From contig NZ_JACHXR010000014.1 of assembly GCF_014192275.1 (NCBI RefSeq), forward strand, positions 41,673-105,672: a stretch of DNA of 64,000 nt, written 5' to 3'. The DNA comes from Halomonas stenophila. Lineage in GTDB: Bacteria; Pseudomonadota; Gammaproteobacteria; Pseudomonadales; Halomonadaceae. Shown here piece by piece: positions 8,329-16,168 of this stretch; the first letter of the stretch is position 1; the number at the start of each line of letters is the position of its first letter. The notes under the pieces are model-generated. The model saw only the letters and a program-made list of their open reading frames with translations. It did not search any database and had not been told where the DNA came from. A program made the position numbers and the translations under genes.

Positions 8329-10145
8329 TCGCCGAAGCGCACGCTGAGGAAGGCGGCGCGGCCGGCATTCAGGTAATCGCGCCCGCTGAAGTCACGGGCG
8401 GTGACCACGTCCCGGTCGAGGACGTTCTCCAGGGTCAGGCGCGTCGACCACAGCGGTGCGAACTGCCAGCCGGCCCGCAGGTTGACGATGCCGAAGCCGG
8501 GCAATCGCTCGTCGTTGGCGGCGTCGTTGTAGCGGTGCCCCTGGGCGATCAGGGAGCCGCCGAGGGTCCAGTCGCCAAGCTCACGGTCGGCATCCAGCCG
8601 CAGGCTGCGGGAGGCCCGGCGCACCAGGCGGTTGCCGGTCTCGCGGTCCTCCGGGTCGACATAGGTCAGCGCCGCACGCAGGGTCCAGTCCAGCACCTCG
8701 GCGCCGGTGGCGAGCTCCACGCCGCGGATACGGGCCCGGTCGACGTTGAAGGGGGCGAAGCGGCCATCGACCAGGGTGCTGGCGATCAGGTCGTCCACCT
8801 CGGTGCGGTAGACCGCCAGGTCCCAGAAGCCCTTGCCGAACTGGCCGCGCAGGCCCAGCTCGACGGTCCCGGAACGCTCGGGGTCGAGGTCCGGGTTACC
8901 GAAGCCGGGCCAGTAGAGCTCGTTGAAGGTGGGCGCCCGGAAGGCGGTGCCATAGCTGGCCCGCAGGGTGTGATGGTCGTCGAGGTCGTAGCCCAGCGCC
9001 AGGCTGCCGGTGACTTCCTCGCCGAAGGCCTCGTTGTCGTCGTGGCGCAGGCCGGCCTGGAGGGAGACCGGCGAGAAGTCCAGCAGGGCCTGGGCGAAGG
9101 CGGCCAGGTTGTCGCGATTCGTCTCGGCGAAGTCGGTGGTCCCGGCGACCTCGTCCTCGCTGTATTCGGCCCCCGCGACCAGTTCGTGGGGGCCGAACGC
9201 CAAGGTGTTCTCCCAGCGGGCGGTGTGGGTGAGCGTGTCGATCACGGAGTCGCCGAAGGCATCGGTGTTGTCGCTCTCGTCGCGGGCCTCGCTGAGGGTC
9301 AGGCGGCTGGTCCAGGCCTCGGTCACCGGCAGTTCGCCGTAGACGCCGGCCACCTGCTGGACGAAATCGGTGTCGCCGCCGACGAACTCGGTGTTGCCCC
9401 GGGCGCGCAGCGCGAGCATGCCGACCTCGGCGCCGTCCGCGAAGGTGTGCGAGAGCCGCGCGAAGCCGGTGGTGTTGTCATAGCCCTTGTCGCCCTCTCC
9501 CTCGACGACCTCGGTGCCCTCGGTAGCGAAGAGGCTGGCCGAGAAGGCGTAACGGGTGCCCCCCTCGCTGCCCGACAGCGAGGCGCCGGCCCGGCGGGTG
9601 TCGAAGCTGCCGCCGCCCAGGGTGATGCTCGGCGAGGGCCCGTCCTCGCCCTCGGGGGTGAACAGCTGCACCACCCCGCCCACGGCGCCGGCGCCGTAGA
9701 GGCTGCCCCGCGGCCCCCGCACCACCTCGATGCGCTCGAACATCCGCGGCTCCAGGAACTGCCAGGCCGGACCGCCGGTGGTGGCGGAGCGCAGCCGGAT
9801 GCCGTCGATCATCAGCAGCGTCGACTCGCTGCCGGTGCCGCGCAGGAAGACGCTGCTGGTCTTGCCGAAGCTGCCGTTGGTCGTGACGTCCACCCCGGGC
9901 TGGGCGCGCAGGATGTCGGTGATGGCCTTGGGGTCCTGGCGGCGCAGCGCCGCCTCGTCGATGACGGTGACCGAGGCCAGCGACTCGCTGGTGGTCCGGG
10001 GGGAGAGGGTCGCCGAGACCACCAGGGGGTCGAGGCGCAGCTCGGGGTCGGTGACGCCGTCGTCGGTCTCGGCGGCGCCGGCCAGCGGCGCCACGCCCAG
10101 GCACAGGGCGGCCAGGCCCCGGCGGCGGAAGAGCGGTGTGATCAT
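8325..10145 (-). CDS. btuB: TonB-dependent cobalamin outer-membrane receptor
   Basis: The mature-length protein of 606 residues is close to E. coli BtuB. The start at 10145 (MITPLFRRRGLAALCLG) gives a signal peptide ending near GAAET. LDPLVVSATLSPRT resembles a TonB box. The plug domain (about 40-150) includes LRAQPGVDVTTNGSFGKTSS, FLRGTGSESTLLMIDGIR and VRGPRGSLYGAGAVGGVV. The rest is a beta barrel ending in a C-terminal aromatic-rich strand (AFLSVRFGE). It imports corrinoids across the outer membrane using TonB energy. A cobalamin riboswitch lies 140 bases upstream. Longer in-frame reading is open upstream but would run into the riboswitch. Confidence 0.93.
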   Translation of the reverse strand: MITPLFRRRGLAALCLGVAPLAGAAETDDGVTDPELRLDPLVVSATLSPRTTSESLASVTVIDEAALRRQDPKAITDILRAQPGVDVTTNGSFGKTSSVFLRGTGSESTLLMIDGIRLRSATTGGPAWQFLEPRMFERIEVVRGPRGSLYGAGAVGGVVQLFTPEGEDGPSPSITLGGGSFDTRRAGASLSGSEGGTRYAFSASLFATEGTEVVEGEGDKGYDNTTGFARLSHTFADGAEVGMLALRARGNTEFVGGDTDFVQQVAGVYGELPVTEAWTSRLTLSEARDESDNTDAFGDSVIDTLTHTARWENTLAFGPHELVAGAEYSEDEVAGTTDFAETNRDNLAAFAQALLDFSPVSLQAGLRHDDNEAFGEEVTGSLALGYDLDDHHTLRASYGTAFRAPTFNELYWPGFGNPDLDPERSGTVELGLRGQFGKGFWDLAVYRTEVDDLIASTLVDGRFAPFNVDRARIRGVELATGAEVLDWTLRAALTYVDPEDRETGNRLVRRASRSLRLDADRELGDWTLGGSLIAQGHRYNDAANDERLPGFGIVNLRAGWQFAPLWSTRLTLENVLDRDVVTARDFSGRDYLNAGRAAFLSVRFGE

Positions 10146-10287
10146 GATCGTGTTTCCCAGGGCCGCACGCACCCGTGCGGCATGAACCCTCGAAGGCCGG
10201 GCGCGAAGGGCTTCGGGGCGGGATCGTCGGCGGCAGATCGGCGCGTCGCCCTGCCCCGGCTCGCCCTCCGCGTCCAGGCATGCGCTC

Positions 10288-10485
10288 ACAGGCCGGTCTC
10301 CGGGCTGACGAGGAAGGCGCCGGCGCCTCGGGACCGCCGCCTTCCCGTGCCGGGGCACAGTGGCGAATGGCGGTCCTTGACTCGATCACCGTTGCGGGGG
10401 CAGCGTCGGGCTGGCGTTACCGCGTCACCGACTTCCCGTTTCAACCCGGCCCTTCTTGTCGGAGCCTGGGTCACCTGAGAGTGGC
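10288..10485 (-). promoter_or_regulatory. Cobalamin riboswitch upstream of btuB
   Basis: On the minus strand the blocks are a GGTGACC segment near 10469-10475, AAACGGGAAGTCGG near 10428-10441, GCTGCCCCCGCAACGGTGA near 10386-10404, the B12-box core GCCACTG at 10358-10364, CGGGAAGGCGG near 10338-10348 and AGCCCGGAGACCGGCC near 10290-10305. The arrangement matches the first riboswitch at 262-455. It begins only about 30 bases after the stop of the cobU-like gene, so it could act on readthrough from the cob operon as well as on its own transcript. Ends are approximate. Confidence 0.94.
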
Positions 10486-10513
10486 CGTAAGCTAGCAACC
10501 GGCCGCGGGGGCG

Positions 10514-10969
10514 TCAACGCGCATCCGCCACCGGGTTGACCTGGCTCAGCCGCCGCACCAGCCCGTGGCGCACGTACCAGACCGCCGCGGCCTGGGCCGC
10601 GGCGTCCTGGGCCAGCCAGCCGGCCAGGTCGCGCAGGCGGCGATCCTCCGGCGCCATCGGCACGATCCCGCGCCCCATCTCCGGCAGGATCAGCACGATC
10701 TCGCCGCCCGTCTGGCGCTCGGCCTCGCCCATCGCCGCCAGCTCGGCGGCGAGCCCCCCGCGCAGCCGGTCGTCGTCGGGCTCGCCGCGCAGGGCCTCGG
10801 TGAGCCAGTCGACCCAGCCGGTGATGACCAGGGGGCGGCCCGGCGAGAGCCGGTCGCGCCAGCCGGTAAGCGCGCCGCCTTCCCCCGCCCTCAGCCACAC
10901 GGCCGCGGGGAAACGCGCCGCTACGGTGTCGCGCTTGCCGGCACAGGCACCGCCGATGAAGCACTGCAT
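10514..10969 (-). CDS. Divergent short CobU-like protein
   Basis: This 151-residue protein resembles a shortened CobU. It has a P-loop-like GGACAGKRD in place of GGARSGKS and a C-terminal EMGRGIVPMAPEDRRLRDLAG stretch very like the E-x-G-x-GIVP...RDxAG block of classical CobU. It lacks most of the central region, including the histidine-containing segment used for the GMP intermediate. It overlaps the cobC gene by 49 bases and is the last gene of the cob operon. A complete cobU is encoded 1.4 kb away. It might be a kinase-only or partner subunit, or a degenerating copy. Function is not established from sequence. Confidence 0.6.
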   Translation of the reverse strand: MQCFIGGACAGKRDTVAARFPAAVWLRAGEGGALTGWRDRLSPGRPLVITGWVDWLTEALRGEPDDDRLRGGLAAELAAMGEAERQTGGEIVLILPEMGRGIVPMAPEDRRLRDLAGWLAQDAAAQAAAVWYVRHGLVRRLSQVNPVADAR

Positions 10970-11571
10970 CGCCAGCCTCCCTCCTCATGCATGAAGACGA
11001 AGCGGCGGCCCTGGGCCTGGCCGACCACCCCGTCCCAGAAATCCACCGCCTCCAGGCGCCGTCGCAGTTCGCGGATGGCGCCCCCATGGCTCACCGCCAG
11101 CACGCGGCGGTGACGGGACTCGCTCGCCTCGGCCAGCACGCCCTCCAGCCAGGCCGAGAGCCGGATCCAGAGATCCTCCGCCGACTCGCCGCCCGGCGTG
11201 GCTCGTCTGCCGTGGCTGTCCACCCAGGCCCGATAGCCCGGGTCGTCCTTGAGGGCCTCCCAGGTGCGGCCCTCGTAGTCGCCGAAGTCCAGCTCGCGCA
11301 GCCGGGCATCGAAACGCGGCGTCGCCCCGCGTCCCTCCAGGACGTTTCCTTCCAGGATATGGGCCAGGGTCTGGCGACAGCGGATCAGGTCGCTGCAGTG
11401 GACGGCATCAAAGGCGACGCCGGCCAGGTGGTCGCGCAGCCGGTCCATGTCCGCCAGCGCCTCGGGCAGCAGCAGCGGGATGTCGCGCTGGCCCTGGTAG
11501 CGGCGTTCACGGTTCCAGGCCGTGAGGCCATGGCGCACCACGACCAGCTCGAGTCGGGCCATATCGCTCAT
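10921..11571 (-). CDS. cobC: Alpha-ribazole-5'-phosphate phosphatase (histidine phosphatase family)
   Basis: This 216-residue protein has the phosphoglycerate-mutase-type catalytic motif VVRHGLTAWN near the N-terminus, ELDFGDYEG, the general acid region GGESAEDL and a second catalytic His in AVSHGGAIREL. The position between cobS and a CobU-like gene supports removal of the 5'-phosphate of alpha-ribazole or of adenosylcobalamin phosphate in nucleotide-loop assembly. The C-terminus after FVFMHEEGG is less conserved and overlaps the following gene. A generic histidine phosphatase is the alternative. Confidence 0.85.
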   Translation of the reverse strand: MSDMARLELVVVRHGLTAWNRERRYQGQRDIPLLLPEALADMDRLRDHLAGVAFDAVHCSDLIRCRQTLAHILEGNVLEGRGATPRFDARLRELDFGDYEGRTWEALKDDPGYRAWVDSHGRRATPGGESAEDLWIRLSAWLEGVLAEASESRHRRVLAVSHGGAIRELRRRLEAVDFWDGVVGQAQGRRFVFMHEEGGWRCSASSAVPVPASATP

Positions 11572-11602
11572 GAGCGACCCTCATCCCGACAGGGGCCGCC
11601 CC

Positions 11603-12355
11603 TCAGGCCATGGCGAACGCGCCCCAGGCGATCAACAGCAAGCATAGTTCTCCTCCCTCGATGGCGGCCCCGACGATGTCGCCGTTGATGCCGCCGAAGG
11701 CCCGGCGCACCGCCAGGCCGTAGATGATGATGAAGCCCCCCAGCCCCGCCACCAGCCAGGCCGCACCGGGCACGAAGGCGAGCCCGGCCAGCGGCAACAA
11801 CGCCGCCAGGGCGAGATCCCGGGCGCCGAGGCTCCGCTGCCAGGCGTGGGCCAGCCCCTCGGCCCGGGCCGCCGGCACGCCCACCAGCAGGCCGAGGCCG
11901 CCGAGCCGCGCCAGGGTGGCGACCGGCACCAGCCACCAGGGACTCGCGCCGGCCTCGAGCAGGGCCCACAGCAGGGCGGCCTTCCAGGCCAGGAGGAAGA
12001 CCAGCGCCAGCACGGCGAAACTGCCCACCTGGGCATCCTTCATGATGGCCCAGCGGCGTTCCCGCGGGGCGTTGCTGCCCAGGGCATCGGCCAGGTCCAT
12101 CAGGCCATCCAGGTGAAGGCCGCCGGAGAGCGCCACCCACAGGCTGAGCAGCAGCAGGGCCAGCAGCGGCGAGGGCAGCACCGGCTGCAGCAGCGTGCCG
12201 ACGCCGGCCGCCAGGGCGCCGAGCAGCGCGCCCACCAGCGGGTAGGCCCGCGCCGCCCAGCGTCGAGTGCCCGGGGTCCAGGGACAGGCCACCGGCACCG
12301 GCAGCCGGGTCAGGAACTGGATCGCCAGCAGCGCGCCGAAGGCGGCGTCCTTCAT
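11603..12355 (-). CDS. cobS: Adenosylcobinamide-GDP ribazoletransferase
   Basis: This 250-residue integral membrane protein joins activated cobinamide to alpha-ribazole (phosphate). It starts with AFGALLAIQFLTRLPVPV, carries the acidic motif GGLHLDGLMDLADALGSN (metal-binding region), a basic segment RRWAIMKDAQVGSFA, and a late RRAFGGINGDIVGA motif, all typical of CobS. Start 12355 overlaps the cobU stop by ATGA. It is separated from cobC by 31 bases. Several hydrophobic segments place it in the inner membrane with CbiB. Confidence 0.93.
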   Translation of the reverse strand: MKDAAFGALLAIQFLTRLPVPVACPWTPGTRRWAARAYPLVGALLGALAAGVGTLLQPVLPSPLLALLLLSLWVALSGGLHLDGLMDLADALGSNAPRERRWAIMKDAQVGSFAVLALVFLLAWKAALLWALLEAGASPWWLVPVATLARLGGLGLLVGVPAARAEGLAHAWQRSLGARDLALAALLPLAGLAFVPGAAWLVAGLGGFIIIYGLAVRRAFGGINGDIVGAAIEGGELCLLLIAWGAFAMA

Positions 12356-12888
12356 GGGCTCTCTCCCTTCCAGTCGATGGGCTGGCCGGCCACCACCTCG
12401 ATCACCCGATCCGCCTGCCGGGCCAGCTCGCGGTGCAGGCCCTGCAGGAAGGCCAGGTAGCGCCAGACCAGGGGGGCCCGTGGCGGCAGGTCCTCGTTGA
12501 GATCGTTGGAGACCACCACCAGGGCGATGTCGCGGCGCCGGGCCGTCTCGATCAGCCGCCGGAGCCTCGCCGCCCCGTCCGCCTCCGCCAGGCCGGCCTC
12601 GAAGAGTACCTGGCTGGCCCACAGGGTCAGGCAGTCGAGCAGCACGCTGCTCCCCGCCTCGATCCCGGCCAGCGCGCCGGCCAGGTCCAGGGGCGCCTCG
12701 AGGGTCACCCAGCCCTCGCCGCGCTCGCGTCGGTGGCGGGCGACCCTCGCTGCCATCTCGTCGTCGGCGACCCGGGCCGTGGCCAGGTAGACGAGATCGC
12801 CGGGGCCCGGCGATCGCCACGCCCGGGCCAGCGCCTCGGCCACCGCACTCTTGCCCGAGCGCGCCCCCCCGGAGACGAAGGCGATCAT
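12352..12888 (-). CDS. cobU: Adenosylcobinamide kinase / adenosylcobinamide-phosphate guanylyltransferase
   Basis: This 178-residue protein has the P-loop FVSGGARSGKS, an LATARVADDEMAARVARH segment containing the histidine region used for guanylylation, and VVVSNDLNEDLPP. It phosphorylates adenosylcobinamide and then transfers GMP. Start 12888 overlaps the cobD stop and its end overlaps cobS, both by ATGA. Its C-terminal third (VWRYLAFLQGLHREL) differs from classical CobU, which has an E-x-G-x-GIVP block. That block is instead present in the second CobU-like gene at 10514-10969. Confidence 0.92.
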   Translation of the reverse strand: MIAFVSGGARSGKSAVAEALARAWRSPGPGDLVYLATARVADDEMAARVARHRRERGEGWVTLEAPLDLAGALAGIEAGSSVLLDCLTLWASQVLFEAGLAEADGAARLRRLIETARRRDIALVVVSNDLNEDLPPRAPLVWRYLAFLQGLHRELARQADRVIEVVAGQPIDWKGESP

Positions 12889-13979
12889 GGGCGCCGCCAC
12901 TCGGCCAGGGCCGCCAGCAGGCGCGCGTTGTCCGGGCCGTCGCGCAGGGCCAGGCGCAGCCAGCGGCCGTCGAGGCCGGGGAAGTTGTGGGTGTGCCGGG
13001 CCAGCAGGCCCCGGCGCAGCAGGAAGGCGAACAACGCCTCCGCCTCGGCCGCCCGTCGTCCCCCGCGCAGCAGGAAGTAGCTGGCCTGGGTGGCCGGCAC
13101 ATCGTAGCCCAGCTCGCGAACCGCCTCGGGCATGGCCGGCCGCTGCCCGGCCAGCCAGTCCCGGGTGCGCGCCAGGTAGTCGGCGTCGGCCAGCAGCGGG
13201 GCCACCAGCCCCAGCGCCAGGGCATTGACGCTCCAGGGCATCTGCCGGGCCCGGGCCCCTCTCAGCAGCGCGGGGGCGCCGAGCAGGTAGCCGAGACGCA
13301 GGCCCGGCAGGTCGAAGAGCTTGGTCAACGAACGCAACAGCAGCAGGTTCGGCGCCCCCGCCAGCAGCGGCGTGAGGCGCTCGTCGCCGTCGGTGAAGTC
13401 GACGAAGGCCTCGTCCACCACCAGGGTCGTGCCGGTCTCGCGCCCCCGGGCCAGCAGGCGTTCGATGGCCTCCCGGGGCACCAGGGTCCCGGTGGGGTTG
13501 TTGGGGCGACACAGGAAGGCGACGTCCACCTCGGCCAGGGCCCGCTCGGCCGCGGCGACGTCGAACCGGAAGGCCTCGCCGCGCAGCGCCAGCGACACCA
13601 CCAACAGGCCATAGTGATCACAGGCCCGGCGGTACTCGCCGAAGGTGGGCTCGACCACCAGCGCCCGGCCGCCGGCGTGCAGGGCCGCCGCCAGATAGAT
13701 CGCCTCGGCGCCGCCGTTGGTCACCAGCACCTGCTCGGGGGTCAGCCCTTCCCGGGCGGCGATGGCCCGACGGGCCCGGTCGTCGTCCGGGTCCGGGTAG
13801 TCGGCGAGCCGACCCGCGGCCGCGCCCAGCCAGTCACCCAGCCAGGCCGGGGGCCCCAGCGGATTGAGGTTGGCGCTGAAGTCGATCAGCGGATGCTCCC
13901 TCGGCAGGCCGAAGCGCGCCAGCAGGGGCGCACGGCGGCCCCCATGGCTGGGCCAGTCGGGCGGGGAGACGCGCGTCAT
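12885..13979 (-). CDS. cobD: Threonine-phosphate decarboxylase / CobD-CobC family aminotransferase-like enzyme
   Basis: This 364-residue PLP enzyme of fold type I makes (R)-1-amino-2-propanol phosphate for the corrinoid side chain. SANLNPLGPP, the RPNNPTG motif, VVDEAFVDF and the Schiff-base lysine in RSLTKLFDLPGLRLGY are all present. ATG at 13979 overlaps the cbiB stop (ATGA) and is preferred to the ATG nine bases upstream at 13988. It acts with CbiB, encoded immediately before it. Histidinol-phosphate aminotransferase is the closest wrong alternative, but the operon makes the cobalamin role clear. Confidence 0.9.
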   Translation of the reverse strand: MTRVSPPDWPSHGGRRAPLLARFGLPREHPLIDFSANLNPLGPPAWLGDWLGAAAGRLADYPDPDDDRARRAIAAREGLTPEQVLVTNGGAEAIYLAAALHAGGRALVVEPTFGEYRRACDHYGLLVVSLALRGEAFRFDVAAAERALAEVDVAFLCRPNNPTGTLVPREAIERLLARGRETGTTLVVDEAFVDFTDGDERLTPLLAGAPNLLLLRSLTKLFDLPGLRLGYLLGAPALLRGARARQMPWSVNALALGLVAPLLADADYLARTRDWLAGQRPAMPEAVRELGYDVPATQASYFLLRGGRRAAEAEALFAFLLRRGLLARHTHNFPGLDGRWLRLALRDGPDNARLLAALAEWRRP

Positions 13980-14953
13980 GTCAACCACTCCCGGACCAGC
14001 ACCAGGGGCGTGGCCAGCAGCAGGAAGGCCAGCCAGCCGCCATGCATGTGACGGATGGCACGCTCGACATGGCCGGCGGAGAGCACCTCATGGGGCGTGC
14101 CCAGGGTGGCACGTGGCGAGGGGCGCCCGGCGTAGTGGTTGAGACCGCCGAGCCGGACCCCCATCAGGTTGGCCACCATGGCCTCCGGCCAGCCGGCATT
14201 GGGACTGGGATGGCGGGGCGCCTCGCGGCGCGTGGCCGCGAGCGCCCCGGCCCGGCGACTGCCGGGGATGGCCCAGGCGGCCAGCCACAGCGCCAGGGCG
14301 GTCAGGCGGGCCGGCAGCCAGTTGACGGCATCGTCGAGTCGCGCCGAGGCCCGGCCGAAGTCCTCGAAGCGCGGGCTGCGGTAGCCGACCATGGAGTCCA
14401 GGGTATTGGCGGCCTTGTAGGCCAACGCCAGAGGCGCGCCGCCGAGCAGTGCCCAGAACAGGGGTGCGGTGATGCCATCCACGGTGTTCTCGGCCACGGT
14501 CTCCACCGCGCCCCGGGCCAGCTCGGCCTCGTCGAGGTCGGCGGTGTCGCGGCCGACGATCCGGGCCAGCGCCCGCCGGGCCTCGGGCAGGGCGCCGCGG
14601 GTCAGGGGAGTGGCCACCGCCCGGGCGGCCTCGGCGAGCCCCCGGCTGGCCAGGGCCGTGGCCAGCAGGCCGAGCTCCACGGCCACCGCCAGCCAGGGGC
14701 TGAGCCAGGCGAGAACGGCCAGCAGGCCCGCGCCGAGCGCCCAGGTCCCGCCCACCACCAGCGCCGCCAGCCAGCGGCCGCGACGCCGGCGGGCCGCGGC
14801 GGGCCCGTGGTTCCAGGCCCGCTCCAGCCGGGCGATCACCCGACCGATGCCCACCACCGGGTGCGGCAGCCAGGGCGGGTCGCCCAGCACCAGGTCGAGC
14901 AGCAGGGCGGCGGCGACCAGGCCCAGCAGCGAAAGGGAGAGGGGCTCAGCCAT
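13976..14953 (-). CDS. cbiB: Adenosylcobinamide-phosphate synthase
   Basis: This 325-residue membrane protein attaches aminopropanol phosphate to adenosylcobyric acid. It shows LLDLVLGDPPWLPHPVVGIGR near the N-terminus, RGAVETVAENTVDGITAPLF in the middle, LALAYKAANTLDSMVGYR, and a C-terminal RREAPRHPSPNAGWPEAMVA block, all family hallmarks. Start 14953 overlaps the cobT stop by eight bases. The coding strand is very G+C-rich, like the rest of the operon. Also named cobD in the aerobic nomenclature. Confidence 0.93.
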   Translation of the reverse strand: MAEPLSLSLLGLVAAALLLDLVLGDPPWLPHPVVGIGRVIARLERAWNHGPAAARRRRGRWLAALVVGGTWALGAGLLAVLAWLSPWLAVAVELGLLATALASRGLAEAARAVATPLTRGALPEARRALARIVGRDTADLDEAELARGAVETVAENTVDGITAPLFWALLGGAPLALAYKAANTLDSMVGYRSPRFEDFGRASARLDDAVNWLPARLTALALWLAAWAIPGSRRAGALAATRREAPRHPSPNAGWPEAMVANLMGVRLGGLNHYAGRPSPRATLGTPHEVLSAGHVERAIRHMHGGWLAFLLLATPLVLVREWLT

Positions 14954-15995
14954 CTGAAGCGCCGTCGACGCCGGCGTCGGCGAAGGTCGCCATCTCCGCC
15001 AGCATGGCCGTGGCCGCCTCGAGCAGCGGGAAGGCCAGGGCGGCGCCGCTGCCCTCGCCCAGGCGCAACCCCATGGCCAGCAGCGGTTCGCCGTCCAGTG
15101 CCGCCAGGGCCCGGCCATGGCCGGGCTCATCGGAGCGATGGCCGAAGATCAGGTAGGGGCGCAGGGCCGGATCGAGGCGGCAGGCGGTGAGCGCGGCCAC
15201 GGTGGCGATAAAGCCGTCCACCAGAAGCGGGATGCGTTTCGATGCCGCGGCCAGGTAGGCCCCCACCATGGCGGCGATCTCCAGGCCGCCCAGCCGGGCG
15301 AGCACCTCGAGGGGGTCGGCGGGGTCCGGCGCCCGGGCGACGAGGGCCGCCTCGATGACCGCCCGCTTGTGGGCCAGGGCGTCGCCGGCCACCCCGGTGC
15401 CCGGGCCCACCAGCTCGGCCACCGGCGCCCCGGTCAGGGCCGCCAGCATGGCGCTGCTGGCGGTGGTGTTGGCGATGCCCATCTCGCCGACGATCAGGCA
15501 GCGACAGCCGGCGGCGACGGCGCGCTCGGCGGCGCGCCGGCCGACCTCGATGGCCGAGCCGGCCTCGTCGCGGGACATGGCATCCTGTCGGGCCAGATTG
15601 GCGGTGCCGGGGCGCACCCTGTCGTGCACGACCCCGCTCGCCGGCAGCTCGCCGGCCACCCCCACGTCGACCACCTCCAGCCGCGCGTCGAGACGTCGCG
15701 AGAAGACATTGATGGCCGCCCCGCCGGCGACGAAGTTGGCCACCATCTGGGCCGTCACCGCCTGGGGAAAGGCCGAGACGCCCTCCTCGGCCACCCCGTG
15801 GTCGGCGGCGAAGACCACCACGCCGGGCGGGGTGACGCGCGGGAAGTCCTCGCCGGTGATGCCGGCCAGGGTCACCGCCAGCGCCTCCAGGCGACCCAGG
15901 CTGCCGGGGGGTTTGGTGAGGATGTCGAGATAGCGACGGACCCGCTCGGCGCAGGCCGCGTCCGGCGCGGCGATAGGGGGCAGAAGATCGTTCAC
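14946..15995 (-). CDS. cobT: Nicotinate-nucleotide--dimethylbenzimidazole phosphoribosyltransferase
   Basis: This 349-residue cytoplasmic enzyme makes alpha-ribazole phosphate from nicotinate mononucleotide and the lower ligand. Visible features are LTKPPGSLGRLE, VVFAADHGVAEEGVSAFP, the VGEMGIANTTASSAML segment, and the catalytic-region glutamate in LGEGSGAALAFPLLEAA near the C-terminus. It is the first gene of the cob operon. The 173 bases upstream, shared with the divergent sulfite dehydrogenase gene, contain no cobalamin aptamer that I can see, so this operon may not be under riboswitch control. Confidence 0.94.
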   Translation of the reverse strand: MNDLLPPIAAPDAACAERVRRYLDILTKPPGSLGRLEALAVTLAGITGEDFPRVTPPGVVVFAADHGVAEEGVSAFPQAVTAQMVANFVAGGAAINVFSRRLDARLEVVDVGVAGELPASGVVHDRVRPGTANLARQDAMSRDEAGSAIEVGRRAAERAVAAGCRCLIVGEMGIANTTASSAMLAALTGAPVAELVGPGTGVAGDALAHKRAVIEAALVARAPDPADPLEVLARLGGLEIAAMVGAYLAAASKRIPLLVDGFIATVAALTACRLDPALRPYLIFGHRSDEPGHGRALAALDGEPLLAMGLRLGEGSGAALAFPLLEAATAMLAEMATFADAGVDGASDG

Positions 15996-16168
15996 GGGGC
16001 GTCTCCGGGCATCCTTGTCGAGCCGGACATCCTACCAGAGGGGAGCGGGCGAGGCCTGCCCGCGGATCGCCGATCCGCTGCTAAGCTGATTCAAGCCAAC
16101 ACAATCACAACGATGACCCGGCGGGAGACACGCCAGCCGCCCGGCCGGGCGCGCCAGGAGTCAGCACC

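Noticed and set aside
15996..16168. A third cobalamin riboswitch upstream of cobT
   Set aside because: The CGGGAGACACGCC-like piece near 16120-16135 resembles the end motif weakly, but no B12 box or GCCCCCGCAA block is present.
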